A DNA stretch of 64,000 nucleotides from Frondihabitans sp. Leaf304 (GCF_001423105.1 NZ_LMNV01000002.1:2033461-2097460), one strand, 5' to 3'. Positions 1 to 10,672 are shown, counted from the first letter of the stretch. Numbers and translations are program-made. Notes: generated by a model not told the origin, from the letters alone.

Positions 1-340
1 GCTTCGCCGAGACGGCGCCGACGAGGAGGAAGAGCACCGGGGCCAACACGGCGAAGGCGAGAAGCGCGGGCGCGATGCGGAGATACCGGTTGACGAAGAA
101 CGTCTTCCAGCCGATGCCCCGACTCGCCAGACTCTGGGCGGACGAGTAGACGAGCAGACCGGAGAGCACGAAGAAGATCGCGACCCCGTCGAAAAGCCCC
201 GAGATATGGAAGCCCCCTCCGAAGCCGAGACCCGCGTGGCCGTGCTGAGAGACGACGACGAGGGCCGCAAAGAGCCTCAGGGCGTCGAAGCTGTTGGCGC
301 GTGTGACCACGCGCTCGGCAGAGCCAATCTGCGTTGCCAT
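1..340 (-). CDS. acyltransferase family 3 (OafA/YrhL-like) membrane protein, 5' part only
   Basis: The N-terminal 113 residues are present and the gene runs off the left edge. The visible part has the acyltransferase-3 layout: a first hydrophobic segment (about residues 19-32) ending in a Gln-His pair near residue 33, then an FFVLSG block at 55-61 (family consensus FFxLSG), then NRYLRIAPAL at 84-93, matching the family R-x-x-R-I-x-P signature. These integral membrane enzymes O-acylate sugars or cell-envelope glycans. The ATG at 340 is preceded by a GAGGGGG-like ribosome site. Substrate cannot be judged from this fragment. Family call is fairly sure, function is not. Confidence 0.8.
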   Translation of the reverse strand, partial: MATQIGSAERVVTRANSFDALRLFAALVVVSQHGHAGLGFGGGFHISGLFDGVAIFFVLSGLLVYSSAQSLASRGIGWKTFFVNRYLRIAPALLAFAVLAPVLFLLVGAVSAK

Positions 341-410
341 TCGACACCCCCTCGAATTATCTGACGATTATTCTATGAAGAATATCAGATTTCGAAGACG
401 TACAGATGGG
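341..410. promoter_or_regulatory. AT-rich spacer with small inverted repeat, likely promoter of the acyltransferase
   Basis: This short spacer between the acyltransferase start and the end of hspR is much richer in A+T than its surroundings. It holds an inverted repeat TATTCT-atga-AGAATA at 369-384 and, reading leftward, a GATAAT hexamer suited to a -10 box. The repeat may be an operator, but no regulator can be named. Confidence 0.35.
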
Positions 411-821
411 TCAGTTGTGTGGCCGCCAGAGCACGACAGCCGTCGGGCGCTGAGGCCGCGCGCCATGCCGAAGAGGCACGGCGCCGCCGTGCTGCGACGC
501 CGCGAAGACACGCGACCCTGGACGGTTGAGCAGTTCATCGGCCAAAGCCGATTCGAGCTCGCGGACCCGCGACTGAAGTGCGGTGACCTGATTCTCGAGC
601 TCGAGGATCCTTTTGATTCCTTCTAGGCTGACACCCTCGCCGCTCAGCCGTGAGATCTCCCGCAGCTGATTGACGTCGCGCATCGAGTACCGCCGAGACT
701 TGCCAGCCGTTCGGGTCGGGGTGACGAGCCCCAGCCGGTCGTACTGCCGCAGAGTTTGCGGATGCATCTCGGCGAGCTCGGCCGCGACCGCGATCGCGAA
801 GATCGGGGAGTGTTCATCCAT
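411..821 (-). CDS. hspR: HspR, MerR-family repressor of the dnaK operon
   Basis: A 136-residue MerR-family protein and the last gene of the dnaK-grpE-dnaJ-hspR operon. The N-terminal winged helix has the signature PQTLRQYDRLGLVTP at 21-35, followed by the RRYS wing. A leucine-rich coiled coil (about 70-98, LELENQVTALQSRVRELESAL) gives dimerisation. In actinobacteria HspR binds inverted HAIR boxes upstream of dnaK and needs DnaK as co-repressor, giving a feedback loop; this is known of the family. Two HAIR-like sites at 4501-4521 and 4563-4583 fit. It starts 48 bases after dnaJ ends. The C-terminal 40 residues are basic and not conserved in type. Confidence 0.93.
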   Translation of the reverse strand: MDEHSPIFAIAVAAELAEMHPQTLRQYDRLGLVTPTRTAGKSRRYSMRDVNQLREISRLSGEGVSLEGIKRILELENQVTALQSRVRELESALADELLNRPGSRVFAASQHGGAVPLRHGARPQRPTAVVLWRPHN

Positions 822-869
822 GGCGGGCCTCCGCGTCGGTTCGGTGGACGTCTGCTGCAGAAGTGGTCG

Positions 870-1865
870 CTACTGACGCGCTCGATCGAGCAGGTCGCTC
901 CGGGGGTTCTCGCCGGGAAGCGCCTCGGCCAGAGCCTCGACGGCCTCGCGAGCCCGGTCGCTGAGGTGCGAAGGAACCGCGACCTGCACGGTTGCCAGCA
1001 GGTCTCCCTTGCCGTCTTTCGCGTCGACGCCGCGACCCTTCACTCGCAGGACGCGCCCGCTCGGGGTGCCCGGAGCAACGCGAAGCCGGACCGGCTCGCC
1101 ACCGAGCGTCGGAACCTCGATCGTCGCTCCGAGCGCCGCCTCGGCGAAGGTCACAGGAACGTCGAGACGGAGGTTGAGGCCGTCGCGCTCGAAGATCGGG
1201 TGCGGTCGCACAGCCACCGTCAGAACGATGTCGCCGGATTCGCCGCCATCGGCACTCGGCTCTCCGCGGCCACGGAGGCGGATCTTCTGGCCGTCGTGCA
1301 CGCCCGCGGGGATGCGCACCTTGATCGGCTTGCCCTGCGCCTGCGTGAGAGTGATCGTGTCGCCGCCGATGGCGGTGCGGAAGTCGAGCGTCGTGGAGGC
1401 AACGATGTCGCGACCCTTGGTGGGCCCGCCGTAGCCGCGGTAGCCGCCCGAGGTCTGCCCGAAGCCGCCGCCGCCGAACATCCCGCTGAAGATGTCTTCG
1501 AAGCCGCCACCACCGCCACCCGAGGTGCGTCGGCCGCCGCCCTGCTGGCCGAACATGCCGCCGAAGACGTCTTCGAAACCGCCACCGCCACCGCCTTGAG
1601 CGCCTGACCCGGCCGTGAATCGGGCCCCCGACCCCATGGCGCGGATCTGGTCGTATTCTTTGCGCTGCTCCGCGTCGGAGAGCACGGAGTGGGCTTCGGA
1701 GATCTCTTTGAACTTCGCTTCGGCCGCCGCGTCGCCCGGGTTCGAGTCGGGGTGGTACTTGCGGGCGAGCTTGCGGTAGACCTTCTTGAGCTCGGCCGGG
1801 GTGACGTCTTTCGAGACGCCGAGAACGGCGTAGAAGTCTTTGTCGAACCAATCCTGGCTGGCCAA
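870..1865 (-). CDS. dnaJ: DnaJ co-chaperone lacking the zinc finger (type II / CbpA-like)
   Basis: A 331-residue J-domain protein that stimulates DnaK ATPase. The J domain spans about 10-75 with HPD at 38-40. A Gly/Phe linker (about 85-155) contains a near-perfect tandem copy of [12 protein letters not shown]. Two beta-sandwich substrate-binding domains follow (about 160-310). There is no CXXCXGXG zinc-finger repeat, in fact no cysteine, so it is a type II J-protein although it sits in the classic DnaJ position. The TTG at 1865 is chosen because an AAAGG ribosome site lies about 9 bases upstream and the protein then begins just before the J domain; a longer frame upstream overlaps grpE. Confidence 0.9.
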   Translation of the reverse strand: MASQDWFDKDFYAVLGVSKDVTPAELKKVYRKLARKYHPDSNPGDAAAEAKFKEISEAHSVLSDAEQRKEYDQIRAMGSGARFTAGSGAQGGGGGGFEDVFGGMFGQQGGGRRTSGGGGGGFEDIFSGMFGGGGFGQTSGGYRGYGGPTKGRDIVASTTLDFRTAIGGDTITLTQAQGKPIKVRIPAGVHDGQKIRLRGRGEPSADGGESGDIVLTVAVRPHPIFERDGLNLRLDVPVTFAEAALGATIEVPTLGGEPVRLRVAPGTPSGRVLRVKGRGVDAKDGKGDLLATVQVAVPSHLSDRAREAVEALAEALPGENPRSDLLDRARQ

Positions 1866-1959
1866 GGGGCGCCGCCTTTCGTGTGTTTCAGAAGTCTGCT
1901 GGTTCCAAGTATGGGCGGCGGGCCCCCGAGGGGACCCGCCGCCGGTAGTGCTGGTGGTG

Positions 1960-2571
1960 CTAGGCCGGGACCGAGACGGCGACCTTGGCCGCTCGAAGGA
2001 CTCGGTCACCGAGGGTGTAGCCCGGCTCGATGACGTCGGCCACGGTGTTGACCGTGACGTCGGCCGTCGGGAGCTGGACGATCGCCTCGTGGATCTTCGG
2101 GTCGAACACGTCGCCCTTGGCACCGATCTGCGTCAGCCCGAAGCGGTCGAAACCGCCGCGGAGCTTCTGCGCGATGACAACCATGGGCCCGTCGGCAAGG
2201 TCACCGTGCTGCTCGGCACGACTAAGGTCGTCGAGGGCCGGCAGCACCGCCCGGACGACCTCGGCGATCACGGCGTCGCGGTTGGCTTCGCGGTCACGCT
2301 CGACGCGCTTGCGGAAGTTCACCAGCTCGGCCTGAGCACGGAGCATGTCTTGGCGCATGTCGGCCACGAGGTCGACCGACGCCTGATCGAGGATGGCCTC
2401 GTCTTCGGTGCTCAGTTCGACATCAGGGCCCTCGGCCTCGATGAGCTCCTCCGCGCCGTCGACGTCGGCGGTGCCGCCGTCTTCGGAGGGAGTCGCCTCA
2501 CCGGGCTGCGGCTGGTCGGCGGCGGGCACGGTGGGCTCCTCGTCGGGAGCGCCGTTCTTCTCGTCAACCAT
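1960..2571 (-). CDS. grpE: GrpE nucleotide exchange factor
   Basis: A 203-residue GrpE, the nucleotide exchange factor for DnaK. The first ~65 residues are acidic and disordered, typical of actinobacterial GrpE. A long helix follows (about 65-110, with [15 protein letters not shown]), then the C-terminal beta domain with [20 protein letters not shown] at the end, the family signature. The gene begins 3 bases after the dnaK stop, so the two are translationally close, and dnaJ starts 94 bases downstream. Transcribed from the dnaK promoter. Confidence 0.96.
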   Translation of the reverse strand: MVDEKNGAPDEEPTVPAADQPQPGEATPSEDGGTADVDGAEELIEAEGPDVELSTEDEAILDQASVDLVADMRQDMLRAQAELVNFRKRVERDREANRDAVIAEVVRAVLPALDDLSRAEQHGDLADGPMVVIAQKLRGGFDRFGLTQIGAKGDVFDPKIHEAIVQLPTADVTVNTVADVIEPGYTLGDRVLRAAKVAVSVPA

Positions 2572-2574
2572 CGG

Positions 2575-4437
<1,863 letters not shown>

Positions 4438-4500
4438 GTGGCTGTTCTCCTTCGTCGTGCGGGTGCTGCGCAAGGCAGCCGAACAAATCTGAGGATCGGG

Positions 4501-4521
4501 GTTGAGTCCGACTGGCTCAAG
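4501..4521 (-). promoter_or_regulatory. HAIR box 1, HspR operator at the dnaK promoter
   Basis: The sequence reads GTTGAGT-N7-GCTCAAG on the plus strand and matches the HspR consensus CTTGAGT-N7-ACTCAAG at 12 of 14 arm positions. It overlaps the downstream edge of the predicted dnaK -10 box, so binding should block polymerase. Confidence 0.85.
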
Positions 4522-4547
4522 TTTACGCATCGACTTCTCCGCGTCAA
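4520..4547 (-). promoter_or_regulatory. dnaK promoter (-35 TTGACG, -10 TAAACT)
   Basis: Reading leftward there is TTGACG (4547-4542), a 16-base spacer and TAAACT (4525-4520). It sits between the two HAIR boxes and about 80 bases upstream of the dnaK ATG, as expected for an HspR-repressed housekeeping-sigma promoter. Confidence 0.6.
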
Positions 4548-4562
4548 GTCGAAGTGTCAAAA

Positions 4563-4583
4563 CTTGAGCAACACAGACTCAAC
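4563..4583 (-). promoter_or_regulatory. HAIR box 2, HspR operator
   Basis: CTTGAGC-N7-ACTCAAC matches the HAIR consensus at 12 of 14 arm positions. It lies upstream of the dnaK -35 and 42 bases (four helical turns) from box 1, so both sites face the same side of the DNA. Confidence 0.85.
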
Positions 4584-4602
4584 TCTAAGGAAAGCCCCCT
4601 GC

Positions 4603-4631
4603 TTGACATCAAGGAAAGCAAATATTACATT
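4603..4631 (+). promoter_or_regulatory. candidate promoter of the glycosyltransferase gene
   Basis: TTGACA (4603-4608), a 17-base spacer and TACATT (4626-4631) lie about 45 bases upstream of the ATG at 4678. The -35 box is part of the short palindrome CTTGACATCAAG. HAIR box 2 ends only 20 bases away, so HspR could also influence this gene. Confidence 0.5.
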
Positions 4632-4677
4632 TCTATGCGAGCATGCTCGATGCTCTGCGCCCGATCCCGAGGACGAC

Positions 4678-5943
4678 ATGACCCCCCTGCACCAGGCCCA
4701 CCGACACGTGGGCGATCTCGCCCATCGGGTCTCCAACCGACTACTCCGACTCCAGCACGAGCGCCACCTCGACCTTCTCGAGCCGGGGGCCTGGAGCGAC
4801 TTCCGCGGCCTTCTCCCGACCAGCACCGCATTGGTCGGCTGTCGCGGAGTCGAGCGCGCCGCCACGACCGTTCACCTCCTTCTGCCGCCGCTCACGTCGG
4901 CTTCGGTCTTCGCAGGAGTGAGAACGGCCGTCGTCGCCAGTGCCGGCCTCGCACACCGCCTCGGGCTCGACCTCCGGATCATCACCTTCGCACCCGATCC
5001 CTCGCGCCACACGCGCGCGGCCGTGACGAACCTCGTACATACCGAGACGGATCTCGCCCGAGAGCGAGTCTCGTTCCGCGGCGGCTGGACCCTCTCCGGC
5101 ACCGACTTCTCCACCCGCGACATCTGGGTGCCGACCTACTGGAGCACGGCACACGCCGTCGACGTCGCCTGCCGGGTCGGCACGATCGACCCCGCCCGAG
5201 TCGCGTACCTCGTGCAGGACTACGAACCCGACTTCCTCCCCAACTCGACCGAGGCAAGCCTGGCGGCGGCGACCTACGAAGCGGGATTCCGGCTCGTGGT
5301 CAACTCGCGCCCGCTCCACGCCTTCCTCCAGACGCAGATCGGCTCCCTCGCCGACGACGCCGCGGTCTTCCGCCCCGAGCTCGACGTGGCCCGCCTGCGT
5401 GCGGCTGCCGAGAGACGCTCTCGCACCGGCACAGCGCGAGTGGCGTTCTACGGGCGACCCGGCAAGCCCCGCAACGCCTTCTCCCTGGGGGTCGCGGCCC
5501 TCCGGGTCGCCAACCGACAGCAGAAGACCGGTGCGATCGACTACACGTCGGTCGGCCAGCCCCACGCCACCATCGACCTCGGCGGCGGCACTCCGCTCCG
5601 CAGTCGAGGTCAGCTCTCCTGGCAAGGCTGGTTCGACTTCCTCGCCGAGACCGACGTGCTCCTGAGCTTGCAACTCACGCCGCACCCGTCCCACCCCCCA
5701 CTCGACGCAGTCGCCTCGGGCGGGAGGGCCGTCACGAACGAACTCGGAGGCACGCGGGGCCACCTGAGCCCGAGGCTGATCGCGGCGCCGAGCGACCCGA
5801 GCGACCTCGGCGCAGCAGTGGTCGAAGCCTGCGAGCGGGCGAGGGCAGACGATTCCGAGGCGACCTACGACGGATCCTTCGTCGAGTCGTTGGGGCGCCC
5901 CCTCGGGTCGGTCCTGGACGAGCTGGCGACGAGTCTGACCTAG
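4678..5943 (+). CDS. WsaF-like glycosyltransferase (probable rhamnan/glycan synthesis)
   Basis: A 421-residue cytoplasmic glycosyltransferase with a two-domain GT-B architecture. The N-terminal domain includes HLLLPPLTSASVFAG (66-80), which resembles the acceptor domain of WsaF-type rhamnosyltransferases, and VQDYEPDF at 179-186, the hallmark of that group. The C-terminal donor domain has FYGRPGKPRN (about 255-264) and late acidic residues. WsaF-type enzymes extend surface polyrhamnose; the sugar used here is inferred only. ATG at 4678 follows a GAGGA sequence at a slightly short distance. It is a single gene with no glycan cluster around it. Its region is divergent from dnaK. Confidence 0.72.
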   Translation: MTPLHQAHRHVGDLAHRVSNRLLRLQHERHLDLLEPGAWSDFRGLLPTSTALVGCRGVERAATTVHLLLPPLTSASVFAGVRTAVVASAGLAHRLGLDLRIITFAPDPSRHTRAAVTNLVHTETDLARERVSFRGGWTLSGTDFSTRDIWVPTYWSTAHAVDVACRVGTIDPARVAYLVQDYEPDFLPNSTEASLAAATYEAGFRLVVNSRPLHAFLQTQIGSLADDAAVFRPELDVARLRAAAERRSRTGTARVAFYGRPGKPRNAFSLGVAALRVANRQQKTGAIDYTSVGQPHATIDLGGGTPLRSRGQLSWQGWFDFLAETDVLLSLQLTPHPSHPPLDAVASGGRAVTNELGGTRGHLSPRLIAAPSDPSDLGAAVVEACERARADDSEATYDGSFVESLGRPLGSVLDELATSLT

Positions 5944-5982
5944 CCGACGCGGCCCACCGGCGATCTGTCGAAAGACGGGTGA

Positions 5983-6059
5983 GGGCTGCCGCGACGAAGG
6001 GATCCGGACCGTGGCCCCCCGGCCGGTCGATCGGTTTCCCCCAGTTGGCGCGGCAGCCC
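5983..6059. repeat. long-spaced inverted repeat in the 5944-6239 gap
   Basis: Perfect 11-base arms GGGCTGCCGCG (5983-5993) and CGCGGCAGCCC (6049-6059) enclose a GC-rich centre with a GGATCC and a CCGGCCGG palindrome. It lies 40 bases after the glycosyltransferase stop and may act as its transcript end. The remainder of the 296-base gap holds only the promoter of the next operon. Confidence 0.5.
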
Positions 6060-6217
6060 CTCTGAGCGTCTCGATGATTCGGGCATCGAGGTCGGCGTCT
6101 CTTCCGACGACATCAGAATCGCACCAACCCATTCAGTTCGACAGAATCACATGTGCTGGCACCCGAACGGGGGGTATGCCCACCGAGCTGGGGGTTTTCT
6201 CCGAAATCGACGAACCC

Positions 6218-6223
6218 TAGACT
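6218..6223 (+). promoter_or_regulatory. -10 box of the regulator-kinase operon
   Basis: TAGACT lies 16 bases upstream of the ATG at 6240 and is followed by a strong GGAGGA ribosome site at 6231-6236. The -35 region (TTTTCT, about 6195) is weak, so an activator is possible. Confidence 0.4.
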
Positions 6224-6239
6224 TCGTGCAGGAGGACCG

Positions 6240-6944
6240 ATGAGCAACCCGATGCCCGCCGACCGCACCGAAATCAACGACAGCCTGCGCCTTCCCGTGC
6301 TGCGCGTCGCCCTGGTCGAAGACCACGAGATCGTCGCCGTCGGCTTCGCGGAACTTCTGCGACAGTACGCCGACATCGACGTGGTGACCGTGGCCGCGAC
6401 CGTCCGCGAACTCGATTTCGTGGCCGCCCCGGTCGACCTGGTCGTACTCGACCTCCGGCTCGGCGACGGCTCGAGCGCCACCGACAACATCCGGCAGCTC
6501 GCCTCGGCCGGGATCGACGTGCTGATCCTCACCGCGGCGGAAGACCCGCAGGCCATCCGCGACGCCGCGAAGGCGGGAGTACTCGGGATCGTTCGCAAGT
6601 CGCAGCCCGTCGACGAACTGGTCGAGGCGATCCGCGCGGCCGCGAGCGGCGAGACGGTCGCCGGCCTCGACTGGGCCGCCGCGATCGACGGCGACGCGGG
6701 GCTCGCCGACGCCGGGCTCAGCGCCCGCGAGCAAGAGATCCTCGCGCTCTACGCCTCCGGTGAGAAAGCGCAGTCGGTGGCGTATCTGACCGGCCTCTCG
6801 AAGTCGACGGTCGCCAACTACGTCTCGAGGATCCGGGCGAAGTATGCCAACGCCGGGCGCCCCGCCCACACCAAAGTCGATCTGCACCGGCGCGCCGCCG
6901 AGGACGGCCTCATCGGCGGCGACCTGCCCGCGCGCCGACAGTGA
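6240..6944 (+). CDS. NarL/LuxR-type response regulator
   Basis: A 234-residue two-component response regulator. The receiver domain (about 20-140) has the acidic pocket VEDH at 26-29 and the phospho-acceptor Asp71 in VVLDLRL. The LuxR-type helix-turn-helix is at about 165-225 (LSAREQEILALYASGEKAQSVAYLTGLSKSTV is its core region). Start ATG is fixed by GGAGGA 4 bases upstream. Its stop overlaps the GTG of the kinase (6941), so the two are co-translated. The HTH tail with RIRAKYANAGRP is characteristic of a Microbacteriaceae subgroup as I recall it. Target genes are unknown; the divergence from standard NarL lies in the recognition helix. Confidence 0.9.
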   Translation: MSNPMPADRTEINDSLRLPVLRVALVEDHEIVAVGFAELLRQYADIDVVTVAATVRELDFVAAPVDLVVLDLRLGDGSSATDNIRQLASAGIDVLILTAAEDPQAIRDAAKAGVLGIVRKSQPVDELVEAIRAAASGETVAGLDWAAAIDGDAGLADAGLSAREQEILALYASGEKAQSVAYLTGLSKSTVANYVSRIRAKYANAGRPAHTKVDLHRRAAEDGLIGGDLPARRQ

Positions 6945-8149
6945 CGACCCCGGCTCCTCGCGGCGGATCGGCCCTGGACGACGCGGGCGAAGCGGAACGC
7001 CGCGTCCTCCGCATCATCTACCTCTCCATCGGCATCGGGGGGCTGGTCTATCTCGGCGTCGGCTTCGGCAAAGCGGCGGCTCAGATCGAAGCCATGGAGC
7101 ACGGGTGGGGCCTCGTCGCGTACCTGCTCGCGGCCGGCGGCCCGGTCGTGCTCGCGACGACGTCTCTCTGGTTGCCGCTTCGGATCCTGAATCGGATCGC
7201 GGGCGCGTACGCGCTCGTGTTCCTGGTCGTGATGGTCACCTTCCCCCTCTTCGCCCGGCCACCCCTGCCCGACGACGGTTCGCCCTGGACCAATGACCTC
7301 ATGGCGATCCCCGCAATCGCCCTCGCCATCGGGGCGCGCCAGCGGACGATCTGGCCGTACGTCGTCGTGACCGGCATCACCTCCGGCGTGATCCGCTCCC
7401 TGACGGCGCCCGACGAGGGACTCGCAGTCGCGGGGCTCGATCTGCTCTACAACACGTTCTTCGACACGGTCTTCGTCGCGATCACCCTGGTCAGCCGATC
7501 GAGCGCGCGCCGATTGGACGAGGCCGCCGCCGCCGCGCAGCTCAAGACCTCCCGGGAGGCGGAGACGACCGCCCGGGTGCAGCAGCGGATCCGCATCGAT
7601 GCTCTCGTGCACGATCATGTGCTGTCGGCCCTGCTCATCGCCTCCCGCGCCGACGACGTGCCGACCCCGGCGCTCCGCACCCTCGCCGCGACCACGCTCG
7701 CGACCCTGAGCGAAGACGCCCTCCCGCCGAGCGAGCTGCTGAGCGGCGACGAGTTCGTGGGGCGACTTCGATCGTCGGTCTCGTCGCAGTCGAGTGGAAT
7801 CGAGTTCGAGATGTCGGTCGACGAGGCACGGATTCCCTCCGATATCGCTCAGGCGCTTCTCGAGGCGACAGCGGAAGCCCTTCGCAACTCCCTCCGGCAT
7901 GCGGGGCAGGGTCGAGCCGAGGTCACGCGACGGGTCAGCGTGCGAACGGCGACCTCGGGCATCGAGATCGGCGTGACGGACAACGGTGTCGGATTCAACA
8001 GCCGAAGGATCCCGCCGGAGCGCCTCGGGGTGCGTGTCAGCATCTTGAACCGCATGTCCACTCTGCCCGGCGGCTATGCCGACGTCGACAGCGGGCGCGG
8101 CACCGGCACCCGCGTGACGATCGGCTGGCGGTCGGAGATAACCTCGTGA
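6941..8149 (+). CDS. sensor histidine kinase, HisKA_3/HATPase type
   Basis: A 402-residue membrane kinase, partner of the preceding regulator. Five or six membrane segments occupy about 22-185. The dimerisation helix carries RIRIDALVHDHVLSALL, with the phospho-accepting His most likely His224 (HDH, 224-226), though the usual E-R-x-R-I-A-R-E-L-H-D box is altered. The HATPase domain has an N-box EALRNSLRHA near 311-320 and a G1 box VTDNGVGF near 343-350, so ATP binding looks intact. GTG start overlaps the regulator stop; its own stop overlaps the next GTG. No extracellular sensor domain, so it probably senses membrane state or a partner. Confidence 0.85.
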   Translation: MTTPAPRGGSALDDAGEAERRVLRIIYLSIGIGGLVYLGVGFGKAAAQIEAMEHGWGLVAYLLAAGGPVVLATTSLWLPLRILNRIAGAYALVFLVVMVTFPLFARPPLPDDGSPWTNDLMAIPAIALAIGARQRTIWPYVVVTGITSGVIRSLTAPDEGLAVAGLDLLYNTFFDTVFVAITLVSRSSARRLDEAAAAAQLKTSREAETTARVQQRIRIDALVHDHVLSALLIASRADDVPTPALRTLAATTLATLSEDALPPSELLSGDEFVGRLRSSVSSQSSGIEFEMSVDEARIPSDIAQALLEATAEALRNSLRHAGQGRAEVTRRVSVRTATSGIEIGVTDNGVGFNSRRIPPERLGVRVSILNRMSTLPGGYADVDSGRGTGTRVTIGWRSEITS

Positions 8150-9138
8150 CGTCCAGCGCCCCGTCGTTCCTCCGCCTCACCGGGGCCGCGACGACCCTCT
8201 TGTTCGGCCTGTTCGCGCTGACCCACATCGCCGTGGCTCTCTACGGTCTGCCGCAGGACACCGTGCCGGCCCTGACGCTGGTCGCCCTCGCGTGCATTCT
8301 GCTCGCGGGCTACCTGGTCACGCTGCCCGCCGAAGAGCCCTTTCCGCTGCGACTCACCCTCGTCGTGGTCGGCCTGACGACGCTCGGCTCGCTCAACGCC
8401 TGGAACCTGCCGGACCGGGGCTGGCCGGGCTGGGCGACCTGGCACTGGGGCGCGGTGTCGTTCGTGCTGTTCCTGCTCACCCTGAGGGGCCGGCCGGGAT
8501 GGACCTGGATCGGCTTCGGCATCATGACCGGCCTGACGATCGTCTGGAGCGTCGAGGTCGGCCGAGGGGCGGCCGCCGGTATCGGTTTCGTAATCCGCTC
8601 CGCCGCCCTCGTGCTCGTCGTCTGGCTGTTCTCGCTCCTGCTCAGTCGCACCAGGAGGGCGATCCGGCGACTGCAGCGAATCGAGCTCAGCCGCGTGCGC
8701 TCCGAAGCGGCGGCCACCGCGGCCCTCGAAGAGCAGAACACCCGGCTCGAGCAGCTGCGACACCTGGCCACGCCGGCGCTCGAACGGCTCCTCTCGGCGG
8801 AGCGGATCACCGAGGACGATCGGCAGGCATTCGCCCTCGTCGAAGCGGGGCTGCGGGATCAGCTCCGGGCCAGCAACCTGGCGACGACTCGCGTGACGGA
8901 CGCGGCGACCCGGGCTCGCGCCCGCGGCATCGACGTGTCGCTGCTCGACGACCGTCACGGGGCCGAGGTCTCGGAGAGCGTTCGCGAGCGCGTCGAGTCG
9001 GTGGTGGTCGAGCACCTCGACGCGGCAACCGGGGGCCGGGTGGTCGCACGCCTCCTGCCCGAGGGCCGAGACTCCGTCGCCACCGTGCTCGCCTCCGACG
9101 GGGAGTCGACGACACGGGTCGCCATCCCCGAGGAATGA
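8146..9138 (+). CDS. kinase-like membrane protein without H-box or ATPase motifs (third gene of signalling operon)
   Basis: A 330-residue protein with five or six predicted membrane helices (about 8-170), a charged coiled-coil linker (about 172-215, with an LEEQNTRLEQLRHL stretch) and a soluble C-terminal domain. The layout copies the preceding kinase, but I see no phospho-acceptor histidine box, no N-box and no DNGxGF glycine box. It is therefore probably a degenerate kinase or accessory sensor. It starts at a GTG that overlaps the kinase stop by four bases, which implies translational coupling. Its role is inferred from position only: a regulatory partner of the kinase or regulator. Confidence 0.7.
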   Translation: MTSSAPSFLRLTGAATTLLFGLFALTHIAVALYGLPQDTVPALTLVALACILLAGYLVTLPAEEPFPLRLTLVVVGLTTLGSLNAWNLPDRGWPGWATWHWGAVSFVLFLLTLRGRPGWTWIGFGIMTGLTIVWSVEVGRGAAAGIGFVIRSAALVLVVWLFSLLLSRTRRAIRRLQRIELSRVRSEAAATAALEEQNTRLEQLRHLATPALERLLSAERITEDDRQAFALVEAGLRDQLRASNLATTRVTDAATRARARGIDVSLLDDRHGAEVSESVRERVESVVVEHLDAATGGRVVARLLPEGRDSVATVLASDGESTTRVAIPEE

Positions 9139-9217
9139 CGCCGGGGTGTTCCGCGCCGGTGGGATGTCGCCGACACCGTTCATCCGGCCGCGGTAGCGCC
9201 CTGGCTCCCCGACGGGA

Positions 9218-9223
9218 TATCGT
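9218..9223 (+). promoter_or_regulatory. -10 box TATCGT of a leaderless transcript (MFS gene)
   Basis: TATCGT occupies exactly -12 to -7 relative to the ATG at 9230, and no Shine-Dalgarno sequence is present. Transcription is therefore expected to begin at the start codon. Confidence 0.55.
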
Positions 9224-9229
9224 CGCGAC

Positions 9230-10612
9230 ATGACTCAGGCGACGCTGGCTGACACCACTCCCATTCCGCGCCGGCGCATCGTCTCGTGGGCCCTGTGGGA
9301 CGCCGGCTCGGCGGGATTCAACACGATCGTCATCACGTTCGTCTTCTCGACCTACCTCGCCTCCAACTCGTTCGTCTCCCCCGACATCGTGGCGGCGGCC
9401 GGCTCTAACGCCTCGAACGCGGCCCTGGTCGCCGCGAAAGCGCACAACGCCTCGGTCGTGTCGACGGCACTGACCGTCGCGGGGCTGCTCATCGCAGTTC
9501 TCGCCCCTCTCCTCGGACAGCGCTCCGACGGAACCGGCAAGCGAAAGCTCTGGCTCGGCGTGAACACCGGCATCGTGATCGTCGTCATGATCGCGATGGT
9601 GTTCGTGGCGCCGATCCCCTCGTACCTGCTGCTCGGGGCGTGCCTGCTGGCTCTCGGTAGCGTCGTGATCGAGTTCGCGAACGTCAACTACAACGCGATG
9701 CTCGTGCAGGTGTCGACCCCGAAGAACGTCGGGCGCGTCTCGAGCTGGGGGTGGGGCGCCGGCTACCTCGGCGGCATCGTGCTGCTCGTGATCCTGCTCG
9801 TGCTGTTCATCCAGAGCTTCGGCGTCGAGGGGCACGCGGGACTGCTCGGCCTCGACTCGTCGATCGCCGGTGGGGTCTGGACGGTGCGATTTGCGATCCT
9901 CGCCTCGGCGGCCTGGTTCGCCCTGTTCGCCGTGCCGCTGTTTCTCGCCGTTCCGGAGGTGCCGCCGACCGGCCCGGCCCGCGAACGCCTGAGCATTCTC
10001 GGCTCGTACCGACGCATCGGCCGAACGATCGCCGAGCTCTACCGCAAGAACCCGCAGGTGCTGCTCTTCCTGTCGGCCTCCGCCGTCTACCGCGACGGCA
10101 TCGCGGCTGTCTTCACGTTCGGCGCGATCATCGCGGCGGTGGTCTTCGGCTTCACGCCGACCGAGGTGCTCTACTTCGCCGTCGCCGCGAACGTGGTCGC
10201 CGGCACCGGGGCCTTTTTAGCCGGGCGCCTCGACGACCGCCTCGGCGCGAAGACGATCATCGTCGTGTGCGTCGGTGGGCTCGTGGTGGCTGCCGTCGCG
10301 ATCCTCTTCGTCGGTGACGGCAAGGCGGGGTTCTGGGCCTGCGGCCTCTTCCTCTCGCTGTTCGTGGGCCCGGCCCAGTCGTCGAGCCGCTCGTTCTTGG
10401 CTCGGGTGACCCCGCCCGGACGCGAGGGCGAGATCTTCGGGCTCTACGCGACGACCGGCCGCGCCGTCAGCTTTCTGGCGCCGGCCCTGTTCACGCTGTT
10501 CGTCACGCTGACCGGCGACACCCGGTTCGGGGCGATCGGCATCGCCATCGTGCTCACTGTCGGGCTGGTGCTGATGACTCGGGTGCACGCGACGCAGCGC
10601 GCGATCGACTGA
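9230..10612 (+). CDS. MFS transporter, UMF1/Atg22-like family
   Basis: A 460-residue transporter with about 12 membrane helices. The opening SWALWDAGSAGFNTIVITFVFSTYL block (about 18-44) and the MFS signature LGQRSDGTGKRK (about 98-109) are typical of the UMF1 family, which includes vacuolar effluxer Atg22-like proteins. Bacterial members have no firmly assigned substrate. A mid-loop of about 240-280 separates the two six-helix bundles. The gene appears monocistronic and leaderless, and is followed by an inverted repeat at 10673-10732. A second short GXXXDRLGAK motif near 335-345 supports the MFS call. Confidence 0.85.
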   Translation: MTQATLADTTPIPRRRIVSWALWDAGSAGFNTIVITFVFSTYLASNSFVSPDIVAAAGSNASNAALVAAKAHNASVVSTALTVAGLLIAVLAPLLGQRSDGTGKRKLWLGVNTGIVIVVMIAMVFVAPIPSYLLLGACLLALGSVVIEFANVNYNAMLVQVSTPKNVGRVSSWGWGAGYLGGIVLLVILLVLFIQSFGVEGHAGLLGLDSSIAGGVWTVRFAILASAAWFALFAVPLFLAVPEVPPTGPARERLSILGSYRRIGRTIAELYRKNPQVLLFLSASAVYRDGIAAVFTFGAIIAAVVFGFTPTEVLYFAVAANVVAGTGAFLAGRLDDRLGAKTIIVVCVGGLVVAAVAILFVGDGKAGFWACGLFLSLFVGPAQSSSRSFLARVTPPGREGEIFGLYATTGRAVSFLAPALFTLFVTLTGDTRFGAIGIAIVLTVGLVLMTRVHATQRAID

Positions 10613-10672
10613 GCCGCTGGGTCGGTGCTGGCTGGGCGGGGCTGTCCGGCCTGGCTGCGTTGGGCGCCGCGT

